Part shown: in pieces, positions 1 to 5,523 of the stretch
Layout: each line of letters begins with the position of its first letter
Numbering within the stretch: position 1 is the first letter of the stretch
NCBI GenBank assembly: GCA_934196725.1
Contig: CAKPWR010000090.1
Location: 1 to 7,197 of the forward strand
Direction of reading: 5' to 3'
From: an uncultured Prevotella sp.
GTDB taxonomy: Bacteria > Bacteroidota > Bacteroidia > Bacteroidales > Bacteroidaceae
Length of the DNA stretch: 7,197 nt
Notes under the pieces: model-generated
Databases searched by the model: none
What the model saw: only the letters and a program-made list of their open reading frames with translations
What the model was told of the DNA's origin: nothing
Made by a program: the position numbers and the translations under genes

Positions 1-11
1 ATATTTATGCT

Positions 12-19
12 TACCTTTG
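12..19 (+). promoter_or_regulatory. Bacteroidota -7 promoter box upstream of proA
   Basis: TACCTTTG matches the TAnnTTTG consensus of the Bacteroidota primary sigma factor at all six specified bases. It lies 69 bp before the proA start, so a transcript starting just downstream would have a leader of roughly 60 nt. The matching -33 element would fall left of the window edge and cannot be checked. If real, proA can be transcribed without depending on an upstream gene such as proB. Confidence 0.55.
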
Positions 20-88
20 CCGTTGTTAAGAGGAAACTCATAACACATTACCAAATATCTTATCATCAAATAAGAAAGGAAATAGCAA

Positions 89-1375
89 ATGGAACTGAAA
101 GAGACTTTCCAAAAAGTGAAGGCAGCTAGCAAGACTTTGGGCTTGCTCAGCGACGAACAACGTAATGAAATCCTGCAGGCGGTGGCTGACGCTATCATCG
201 CAGAGACTCCTGCGCTCCTTGCAGCGAACGCAGAAGATTTGGCGAAGATGGACAAGGCGAACCCGCTCTACGACCGATTGCAACTCACAGAGCAACGACT
301 CCAGGATATTGCTTCGGATATGCGACACGTCAGTACGTTGCCCTCACCGCTCGGAAGAGTTCTCAAAGACAAGACACTCGATAATGGTTTGCACCTGCAG
401 CGAGTTGCCGTTCCTTTCGGAGTCATCGGTATGATTTACGAGGCACGTCCTAACGTAACCTACGATGTTTTTTCTCTCTGTTTCAAGAGCGGAAATGCTT
501 GCGTACTGAAAGGTGGAAAGGACGCAAACGCCTCAAACTCAGCGGGTGTCGAACTTATCCACAGGGTGTTGATAACTTTCGGCATTGACCCGAATATAGT
601 TACACTCCTCCCTGCCACCCATGAGGCTACCGGCGAAATGCTGAATGCCGTGGGCTATATCGACCTCTGCATTCCTCGTGGCGGAAAGAAGCTTATCAAC
701 TTCGTGCGTGATACCGCCAAGGTACCGGTTATCGAGACCGGAGCCGGCGTGGTACATTGTTACTTCGACAAGGATGGCAATCTGGAGATGGGCAAGCGCA
801 TCATCACCAATGCCAAGTGCCGAAGAGTGAGCGTATGCAATGCACTCGACTGTCTGCTGATTCACGAAAGCAGATTAAGCGACCTCTCTGCCCTCTGCGA
901 AGGACTCGCCGAGAAGCAGACCAAGATTCATGCGGATGCCAAGGCTTACAAGGCCTTAAAGGGCCACTATCCTGACACCTTATTATATAAGGCGGAGGAA
1001 AGCGAAGCGAAGATGAAGGAAGCAGATACTAACGTGAAGAGCATTTGGAACACCGAATGGCTCAGTATGCAGATGGGGATCAAGACCGTAACTTCGGAAG
1101 ATGAGGCGCTCGACCATATCGCTACCTACGGAAGCGGACACAGCGAGAGCATCGTTTCCAACAACGAAGCAGCCCAGAAGAAATTCCAGGCGATGGTAGA
1201 TGCTGCCTGCGTTTATGTAAACGCTCCAACCAGCTTTACCGATGGTGCACAGTTCGGATTGGGCGCAGAGATTGGCATCAGTACCCAGAAACTTGGAGCC
1301 CGCGGACCTATGGCACTCGAAGAGATTACCACCTACAAGTGGTTGATTACTGGTCAGGGACAAATAAGGAAGTGA
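89..1375 (+). CDS. proA: Gamma-glutamyl phosphate reductase (glutamate-5-semialdehyde dehydrogenase)
   Basis: ProA catalyses the second step of proline synthesis in the cytoplasm: NADPH-dependent reduction of gamma-glutamyl phosphate to glutamate-5-semialdehyde, which cyclises to pyrroline-5-carboxylate. The 428-residue product has the usual family length and aldehyde-dehydrogenase fold. Landmarks are YEARPNVT at 117-124, the LKGGKDA segment at 140-146, the catalytic cysteine C250 within SVCNALD (248-254), YGSGHSE at 347-353, and the C-terminal signature [14 protein letters not shown] (383-396) followed by [15 protein letters not shown]. The ATG is preceded 8 nt upstream by AAGGA (76-80), an unusually clear Shine-Dalgarno for this phylum, which supports the start. 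The next gene, argF', also uses a glutamate-derived substrate; proB, the kinase that makes the substrate, is not in the window. The TGA stop lies inside the first unit of a heptamer repeat, so the last codons overlap that element. The gene appears intact. Confidence 0.97.
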   Translation: MELKETFQKVKAASKTLGLLSDEQRNEILQAVADAIIAETPALLAANAEDLAKMDKANPLYDRLQLTEQRLQDIASDMRHVSTLPSPLGRVLKDKTLDNGLHLQRVAVPFGVIGMIYEARPNVTYDVFSLCFKSGNACVLKGGKDANASNSAGVELIHRVLITFGIDPNIVTLLPATHEATGEMLNAVGYIDLCIPRGGKKLINFVRDTAKVPVIETGAGVVHCYFDKDGNLEMGKRIITNAKCRRVSVCNALDCLLIHESRLSDLSALCEGLAEKQTKIHADAKAYKALKGHYPDTLLYKAEESEAKMKEADTNVKSIWNTEWLSMQMGIKTVTSEDEALDHIATYGSGHSESIVSNNEAAQKKFQAMVDAACVYVNAPTSFTDGAQFGLGAEIGISTQKLGARGPMALEEITTYKWLITGQGQIRK

Positions 1376-1403
1376 AGAACGAAGAGTGAAGAGTGAAGAA
1401 TTC
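1366..1403 (+). repeat. Heptamer repeat tract at the proA stop codon
   Basis: Four back-to-back 7-bp units run from 1372 to 1399: GTGAAGA, ACGAAGA, GTGAAGA, GTGAAGA. They are preceded by AAGGAA and followed by ATTC, giving GAATTC at 1398-1403. The proA TGA stop (1373-1375) is inside the first unit. A longer version in opposite orientation sits at 7063-7116 with the same AAGGAA lead-in and the same GAATTC end. This looks like a dispersed intergenic repeat family; its function is unknown. Confidence 0.8.
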
Positions 1404-1420
1404 AATAGCTTCACAGGACC

Positions 1421-1453
1421 CGCTCCGTACCTGCTCCGTACCCTCTCCGTACC
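1421..1453. repeat. Three tandem 11-bp repeats
   Basis: The units CGCTCCGTACC, TGCTCCGTACC and CTCTCCGTACC follow each other without a gap and share the core CTCCGTACC; only the first two bases vary. The 11-bp period is close to one helical turn, so all copies would face the same side of the DNA. They lie 19 bp before the 34-bp palindrome upstream of argF'. Protein binding is possible, but a selfish or slippage-derived repeat is equally compatible. Confidence 0.8.
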
Positions 1454-1471
1454 AAGTCTTAGTTTCTGCCA

Positions 1472-1505
1472 TGTTTGCAAGGTTTGCATGCAAACTTTGC
1501 AAACA
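1472..1505. promoter_or_regulatory. 34-bp near-perfect palindrome, candidate operator for argF'
   Basis: Two 17-bp arms meet at 1488/1489 (centre TGCATGCA) with no spacer. Sixteen of 17 pairs are Watson-Crick, and the exception (G1481 with T1496) would be a G-U wobble in RNA. Each arm is built around GTTTGCAA and GTTTGC. The perfect dyad without a loop favours a dimeric or tetrameric DNA-binding protein over an RNA hairpin. It lies 71 bp before the argF' start. Near-matches to the -7 box (AAACTTTG at 1492-1499, CATGTTTG at 1470-1477) fall in or at its edge, so a bound protein could block transcription. No consensus promoter is evident. It does not resemble the E. coli ArgR box. Confidence 0.55.
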
Positions 1506-1510
1506 ACATC

Positions 1511-1577
1511 AAGATTCAAGAAGAAAGATTCAAGAGCAATATATATCAGAAATAACAAATAAAAAACGAAATAACAA
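1511..1577 (+). repeat. Direct repeats in the argF' leader
   Basis: Two different short direct repeats fill the stretch before argF'. A 14-bp unit, AAGATTCAAGAAGA (1511-1524), is followed at once by AAGATTCAAGAGCA (1525-1538). Then GAAATAACAA occurs at 1549-1558 and again at 1568-1577, the second copy ending on the A of the argF' start codon. No Shine-Dalgarno is seen; the A-rich, weakly structured leader is typical for translation initiation in this phylum. Confidence 0.6.
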
Positions 1578-2539
1578 TGAAGACATTCTTTAATGTTGAA
1601 GACCTTGGCGACTTGAAAGCAGCGCTCGCCGAGGCACAGGAAGTGAAAGCAAACCGTTTCGGTTATCAGGAGTTGGGCAAGAATAAGACCTTGCTGATGA
1701 TATTCTTCAATAACAGTCTCCGTACCCGACTGAGTACACAGAAGGCTGCAATGAACCTGGGCATGAATGTGATCGTGCTCGACGTAAACGCAGGTGCATG
1801 GAAACTGGAGACAGAACGTGGAGTTATCATGGATGGCGACAAGAGCGAGCACCTGCTGGAGGCTATCCCAGTGATGGGAAGTTTCTGCGACCTCATCGGT
1901 GTGCGCAGCTTTGCCGGTTTGAAAGACCGCGACTACGATTATGCCGAGACCATCGTGAACCAGTTTGTAAAGTACAGCGGTCGCCCAGTCTTCGCTATGG
2001 AGACAGCCACCGTTCACCCTCTCCAGGCATTCGCCGACCTCATCACCATCGAGGAGCATAAGAAGGTGGCTCGTCCTAAGGTAGTCCTGACCTGGGCTCC
2101 TCATTGCCGTGCCTTGCCTCAGGCTGTGCCAAACTCATTCGCCCAGTGGATGAACGCAGCCGATGTTGATTTCGTAGTTACTCATCCTGAGGGTTATGAA
2201 CTCGACCCTAAGTTCGTAGGCAATGCCAAGGTAGAGTACGACCAGAAGAAGGCTTTGGAAGGTGCAGACTTCGTTTATGCTAAGAACTGGAGCTGTCCGG
2301 GCGTGAAAGACCCAGCAAAGTATGGTGAGATTCTGAGCAAGGATATGAGCTGGACCATCGACGAGGAGCACATGAGCTGGACCAATGACGGATGCTTCAT
2401 GCACTGCCTGCCAGTTCGCCGTGGTTTGATTGTTACCGATGATGTCATCGAAAGCAAGAACAGTCTGGTGATTCCAGAGGCTGCCAACCGTGAGATTTCA
2501 GCCGAGGTTGTCATCAAGCGCATGCTCGAATCACTATAG
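1577..2539 (+). CDS. argF': N-succinylornithine carbamoyltransferase (ArgF')
   Basis: This enzyme transfers the carbamoyl group from carbamoyl phosphate to an N-acylated ornithine, the route Bacteroidota use for arginine in place of ordinary ornithine carbamoyltransferase. The family is a cytoplasmic trimer. The 320-residue product has the carbamoyl-phosphate loop SLRTR (47-51), WKLETERGVIMDGDK (75-89), HPLQ (147-150), the long WAPHCRALPQAVPNSF stretch (173-188) and HCLPVRR (276-282). As I recall the Bacteroides fragilis enzyme, similarity runs end to end, including the start. The residue reported to set substrate choice is proline 90 in B. fragilis and glutamate 92 in the acetylornithine enzyme of Xanthomonas; here it is serine 90. 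From memory, serine at this site in the Xanthomonas enzyme allowed succinylornithine use, so the succinyl substrate is favoured but not proven. The gene has no Shine-Dalgarno and no clear terminator. Confidence 0.93.
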   Translation: MKTFFNVEDLGDLKAALAEAQEVKANRFGYQELGKNKTLLMIFFNNSLRTRLSTQKAAMNLGMNVIVLDVNAGAWKLETERGVIMDGDKSEHLLEAIPVMGSFCDLIGVRSFAGLKDRDYDYAETIVNQFVKYSGRPVFAMETATVHPLQAFADLITIEEHKKVARPKVVLTWAPHCRALPQAVPNSFAQWMNAADVDFVVTHPEGYELDPKFVGNAKVEYDQKKALEGADFVYAKNWSCPGVKDPAKYGEILSKDMSWTIDEEHMSWTNDGCFMHCLPVRRGLIVTDDVIESKNSLVIPEAANREISAEVVIKRMLESL

Positions 2540-2584
2540 TTTTTTGTAGGATCCTATCACCATATATAGGTATTCTTAGAAAAA

Positions 2585-2672
2585 GTCCATCTTGTTTTTC
2601 TCTTTTCTCGATAAATATCAGTATCTTTGCAAAAAATAAGACAAGATAAGATTAGAAAAAAACAAGATGGAC
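2585..2672. repeat. Inverted repeat flanking a promoter box and covering the next start codon
   Basis: The left arm (2585-2603) and right arm (2654-2672) are inverted copies of 19 bp with 18 matches, including a perfect 15-bp core GTCCATCTTGTTTTT (2585-2599) against its complement at 2658-2672. The 50-bp spacer contains the -7 box TATCTTTG. The right arm includes the ATG at 2667-2669 and the second codon of the Rid-like gene. In an argF' read-through transcript the arms would pair and hide the start; in a transcript from the internal promoter the left arm would be absent. Inversion of the spacer would leave the coding sequence unchanged but turn the promoter around. Confidence 0.75.
2622..2629 (+). 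promoter_or_regulatory. Bacteroidota -7 promoter box for the Rid/chorismatase-like gene
   Basis: TATCTTTG is a full match to TAnnTTTG and is followed by CA, as is common in this group. It is 37 bp before the start codon, giving a short leader of about 30 nt. The -33 region is T-rich but has no clean TTTG at the usual distance. The box sits inside the loop of an inverted repeat. Confidence 0.65.
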
Positions 2673-3686
2673 AAATACATAATACTATCACCGGAAGCCA
2701 AGGGTTCGTTCAACGACCGCTTGAACTTTCTGTATCTAAAACTAGGTAATCATCTCGATATAGAGAAGATGGAACATCGCACCTTGCAATATTGTAAGGT
2801 GTTTCTCAGCGACTCCCAGAACCAGATAAAAGAACTGCAGGACTCTCTTCTCTATCAAGAATTTCTCAAGGACACGAATCTTACTATCGTGGAACAGACT
2901 CCATTGGATGGCAGTAAGATTTCGCTTCTTATCAAGACTACAGACGATAAGACCCCTATCCTATTCCATAGTCTCCGACTGACAGAGGAAGAAGCAAAAG
3001 GCAAGAATTCATACGAACAGACCCGAATGTTATTTGACCGTTATCTGCATCTTATCGCTGATACCGGTATGACAATGGAGCGCAATCTGATAAGAACATG
3101 GATATACGTAGCCCATATTGACGTGAACTACCAAGGCGTAGTAGAAGCACGCAACGATGTCTTCGAAGAAGAAGGTCTTACCGCAGATACCCACTACATA
3201 GCCAGCACAGGTATCGGAGGAGCAACTCCCGTTCGCCATGCCACGGTAGCCATCGACTTCCTGACCTATCCCGATATTCAGGAATCAGACAAGAAGTATC
3301 TGCAGGCACTCGAACATCTGAATCCTACCCACGAATATGGAGTTGCCTTTGAGCGCGGAACCCGTCTTACCCTCCCCAACCAGCAGCAATACTTCATCTC
3401 CGGCACAGCCTGTATCGACAAGCACGGACAGGTGGTATACGAAGGCGATGTAGTAAGACAGACCGGCAGACTGCTTGAGAACATTGGAGCCTTACTGAAG
3501 GATGGCGATGCCACTATGAACGACATCCAGTACTTTATCATCTATCTGCGCGACATCTCTGATTATCACACAGTAGAAATGCTGATGAATCAGTTCTATC
3601 CACAGATACCGCATATCATCGTAGAAGCAAAAGTATGCAGACCAGGCTGGCTGATAGAGATGGAATGTATAGCAGAAAAGCAATAA
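2667..3686 (+). CDS. Rid-superfamily protein, chorismatase (FkbO/Hyg5)-like
   Basis: The 339-residue product has no signal peptide or membrane segment and should be cytoplasmic. The C-terminal half reads like a RidA/YjgF domain: FISGTACID (243-251), GDVVRQTGRLLENI (260-273), then VEAKVCRPGWLIEMECIA (319-336). The N-terminal half holds a second, more divergent Rid-like segment (KVFLSDSQNQ 44-53, SPLDGSK-like TPLDGSK 78-84). Between them lies RTWIYVAHI (143-151), ARNDVFEEEG (161-170) and ASTGIGGA (179-186). This two-half layout and the RxWxY, ISGTA and VCR...E.E patterns recall chorismatases, which hydrolyse chorismate to dihydroxycyclohexadiene or hydroxybenzoate products. That reaction is inferred from remembered family motifs; an imine deaminase-type or unknown activity is possible. 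The gene stands alone, with its own promoter box and a strong terminator, and no aromatic-pathway or pigment genes nearby. The start is fixed by the promoter spacing; no Shine-Dalgarno is present. Confidence 0.8.
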   Translation: MDKYIILSPEAKGSFNDRLNFLYLKLGNHLDIEKMEHRTLQYCKVFLSDSQNQIKELQDSLLYQEFLKDTNLTIVEQTPLDGSKISLLIKTTDDKTPILFHSLRLTEEEAKGKNSYEQTRMLFDRYLHLIADTGMTMERNLIRTWIYVAHIDVNYQGVVEARNDVFEEEGLTADTHYIASTGIGGATPVRHATVAIDFLTYPDIQESDKKYLQALEHLNPTHEYGVAFERGTRLTLPNQQQYFISGTACIDKHGQVVYEGDVVRQTGRLLENIGALLKDGDATMNDIQYFIIYLRDISDYHTVEMLMNQFYPQIPHIIVEAKVCRPGWLIEMECIAEKQ

Positions 3687-3693
3687 CGGCAAT

Positions 3694-3737
3694 AAATGCA
3701 GAAATTTACTTTCAACGAGTAAGTTTCTGCATTTTTT
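3694..3737 (+). terminator. Intrinsic terminator after the Rid/chorismatase-like gene
   Basis: An 11-bp perfect stem (AAATGCAGAAA at 3694-3704 with its complement at 3724-3734) is extended inward by a T-G pair and TTAC/GTAA, closing on a 9-nt loop. A run of six T residues (3732-3737) overlaps the end of the stem. It begins 7 bp after the stop codon and separates this gene from the following operon. Confidence 0.88.
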
Positions 3738-3762
3738 ATGTGTCTTTCTAATTTATTTTTGT

Positions 3763-3770
3763 TACCTTTG
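3763..3770 (+). promoter_or_regulatory. Bacteroidota -7 promoter box for the DUF6057-like/PD40 operon
   Basis: TACCTTTG, followed by CA, is a full match to TAnnTTTG and identical to the box before proA. It lies just after the terminator at 3694-3737 and 19 bp before the start codon, so the leader would be only about 12 nt. No clear TTTG-type -33 element is seen. The two downstream genes likely share this promoter. Confidence 0.65.
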
Positions 3771-3789
3771 CAGAAATAAACTGACAGAC

Positions 3790-5484
3790 ATGAATAAACA
3801 AAAAACAAACAAACCTAGCATAGGCATATACACATTATACGTGCTGGGAGCGATAGCATGTTTTGCATTCTTCCAATTCTGCTATCCCTATCACCTTTTC
3901 TATCAGGAGCAGAACCAGCTGTTCCTGATGTCGTGGGACTATGTAACCACCTACCTTGACAAACCGGGATGGCTGGCTTGTCTGGCAGGCGATTTCCTGA
4001 CCCAATTCTATTATTTCCGTTATGCAGGTCCTATCATCCTTACCCTCTGTATCCTCCTGACAGGATACAACATCAGATGTGCTGTAGAAATGGCAGACAT
4101 CAAGGGAAGATGGGTGGCACATTCCGTCGCCTTCATCGTGATGATTCTGCTGATTTGTTTCAGTTTCCATTACGACTACCGTCTGAGCAGCATCCTTACC
4201 GTGGCAGGTGGAGCCAGCGTGTTCCGCGTCAGCACCTCGCTGCTCATCTCTACCCGAATGTTTATCAAGAAGATAGAAAGAAGGAACGAACAAGCCCTCT
4301 TCCTCAACGGTTCAGGGATAGCCAACTGGGTATCCGTCATCAGCATCTTCGTCTCCGTATTCGTTTGCCATTGGTTCTTCGGATACGGTGTATGGGTATA
4401 TGGCGCCTTGACTTTTGCCGGCTGCATTGCCAATATCATGATGGCAGGCACCTACTATCGCCTTGCCGCCCTGATCATCCCATTCTTCCTCCTCATGCTC
4501 ACCAAGCGACTCTACTATTGCGATTTCCAGACGATCTACACTTATCCTGGCATCGGCAAACTGGTTGCCCCACAGATGGATCTGGAAAAGACACTGGCAG
4601 TAGACTGCGAATATTATTTCGGCAACTACAACAAGGTGATGCGCATCGTAGAGAAAGAAGAGAATCCGGACCAGTACATGAAGTTCTACTATAATCTCGT
4701 CATGGCACAAAACCACTGCCTTTCTGCCAACCTTCTCAAATTCCCCGACAACAACCTCGGCACCTTTGAGACCCTTGGTCCCAACACTCCAACGCTCACC
4801 ATCAAGACGCTCAATGAGTTATATTGGTTATTGGGCGACATGACCTTCTGCGAAAGAGCAGCCATGCTGTCGAATGTATGCTCTCCCAACAACCGCAACA
4901 TCCGCATGATCAAGCGACTGGCTGAAGTCAATCTCGTCAAAGGCGACTATCAGGCAACCCGCAAATATCTGCGCATCCTGCAGAAGACATTCGTATGGCA
5001 AAGATGGGCCGACCGCGTTTTTGCATCCCTGGGCATTCATGCCCTGCCCGATGAGAAAGCACTCCTGCAGACCTATCTTGACAAGCGCCCGTTTGTCAAC
5101 ACCCAGGATACCCTTCGCCTCAGCGACAACAGCTATATCATTATGAAAGAGCTGGTGGAAAGCAATCCTGCAAACAATATCGCCATCAATTACATGCTCT
5201 GCAGCGACCTTCTCCTGAAGGATATGGATACCTTCAAGCATGACTACGATGCTTACTATCTCAAGCAGAAACATGTGCAATACGACGAATTATATCAGGA
5301 AGCACTCACGATATATCTGGCAGGAACCAAGGCGCCACCAAGCGAATGGGCCAAGTATATCAAGCGACAGGATGTGCTGCAACAGTTCAGCCAGTATAAT
5401 GAACAACGCGGCAACCCAGCCTTCAAAGATACCTACTGGTATTACTTTGACAAGGCAAAGACACCTAAGTTGAACAACAACTAA
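3790..5484 (+). CDS. Polytopic membrane protein with helical C-terminal domain, DUF6057-like
   Basis: The function is unknown. The 564-residue protein has two parts. Residues 1-240 are strongly hydrophobic with about seven or eight likely membrane helices (near 11-33, 60-75, 78-98, 108-126, 132-156, 178-197, 199-218, 223-238). A charged KKIERRN patch at 160-166 probably marks a cytoplasmic loop. Residues 265-564 are soluble and mostly helical, with repeat-like segments such as AVDCEYYFGNYNKVMRIVEKE (270-290) and LAEVNLVKGDYQATRKYLRIL (377-397) that resemble TPR-type helix pairs. The segment VESNPANNIAINYML (456-470) fits my memory of Bacteroidota DUF6057 proteins, but the assignment rests on recall. 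It belongs in the inner membrane; whether the helical domain faces cytoplasm or periplasm is not certain. It starts a two-gene operon with the PD40 lipoprotein 39 bp downstream, so a shared envelope role is likely. No catalytic motif is visible. Confidence 0.78.
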   Translation: MNKQKTNKPSIGIYTLYVLGAIACFAFFQFCYPYHLFYQEQNQLFLMSWDYVTTYLDKPGWLACLAGDFLTQFYYFRYAGPIILTLCILLTGYNIRCAVEMADIKGRWVAHSVAFIVMILLICFSFHYDYRLSSILTVAGGASVFRVSTSLLISTRMFIKKIERRNEQALFLNGSGIANWVSVISIFVSVFVCHWFFGYGVWVYGALTFAGCIANIMMAGTYYRLAALIIPFFLLMLTKRLYYCDFQTIYTYPGIGKLVAPQMDLEKTLAVDCEYYFGNYNKVMRIVEKEENPDQYMKFYYNLVMAQNHCLSANLLKFPDNNLGTFETLGPNTPTLTIKTLNELYWLLGDMTFCERAAMLSNVCSPNNRNIRMIKRLAEVNLVKGDYQATRKYLRILQKTFVWQRWADRVFASLGIHALPDEKALLQTYLDKRPFVNTQDTLRLSDNSYIIMKELVESNPANNIAINYMLCSDLLLKDMDTFKHDYDAYYLKQKHVQYDELYQEALTIYLAGTKAPPSEWAKYIKRQDVLQQFSQYNEQRGNPAFKDTYWYYFDKAKTPKLNNN

Positions 5485-5523
5485 AGAGCCTGGAAGACTC
5501 TATCAGCATCAAAAACAAGAACA

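Noticed and set aside
1..88. End of proB or another upstream gene at the left edge
   Set aside because: All frames are short or run through the promoter box without a recognisable C-terminus; no upstream gene can be supported.
1372..1453. Repeats considered as a CRISPR array
   Set aside because: Units are 7 and 11 bp and directly tandem, with no spacers of constant length and no cas genes.
1472..1505. Palindrome interpreted as a classical ArgR box or an intrinsic terminator of proA
   Set aside because: The sequence does not match the AT-rich E. coli ArgR box, and there is no loop or T-run for a terminator; only a generic operator call is supportable.
1393..1593. Possible small plus-strand gene of 66 codons between proA and argF'
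   Set aside because: It would start with GTG inside the heptamer repeat, read through the 11-mers and the palindrome, and overlap the argF' start; the peptide is simply translated repeat.
983..2104. Long open frame of 373 codons on the minus strand across proA end, gap and argF' start
   Set aside because: It is antisense to two well-recognised genes and crosses the repeat-filled gap; its composition is rich in Cys, His and Leu with no recognisable domain, as expected from a shadow frame.
2547..2570. Palindrome TAGGATCCTA and a short CCTAT/ATAGG stem after argF' as a terminator
   Set aside because: The stems are only about 5 bp and no T-run follows; too weak to call.
3969..4694. 241-codon plus-strand frame inside the DUF6057-like gene
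   Set aside because: It overlaps a coherent membrane protein in another frame and is rich in Arg, Pro and His, typical of an off-frame reading.
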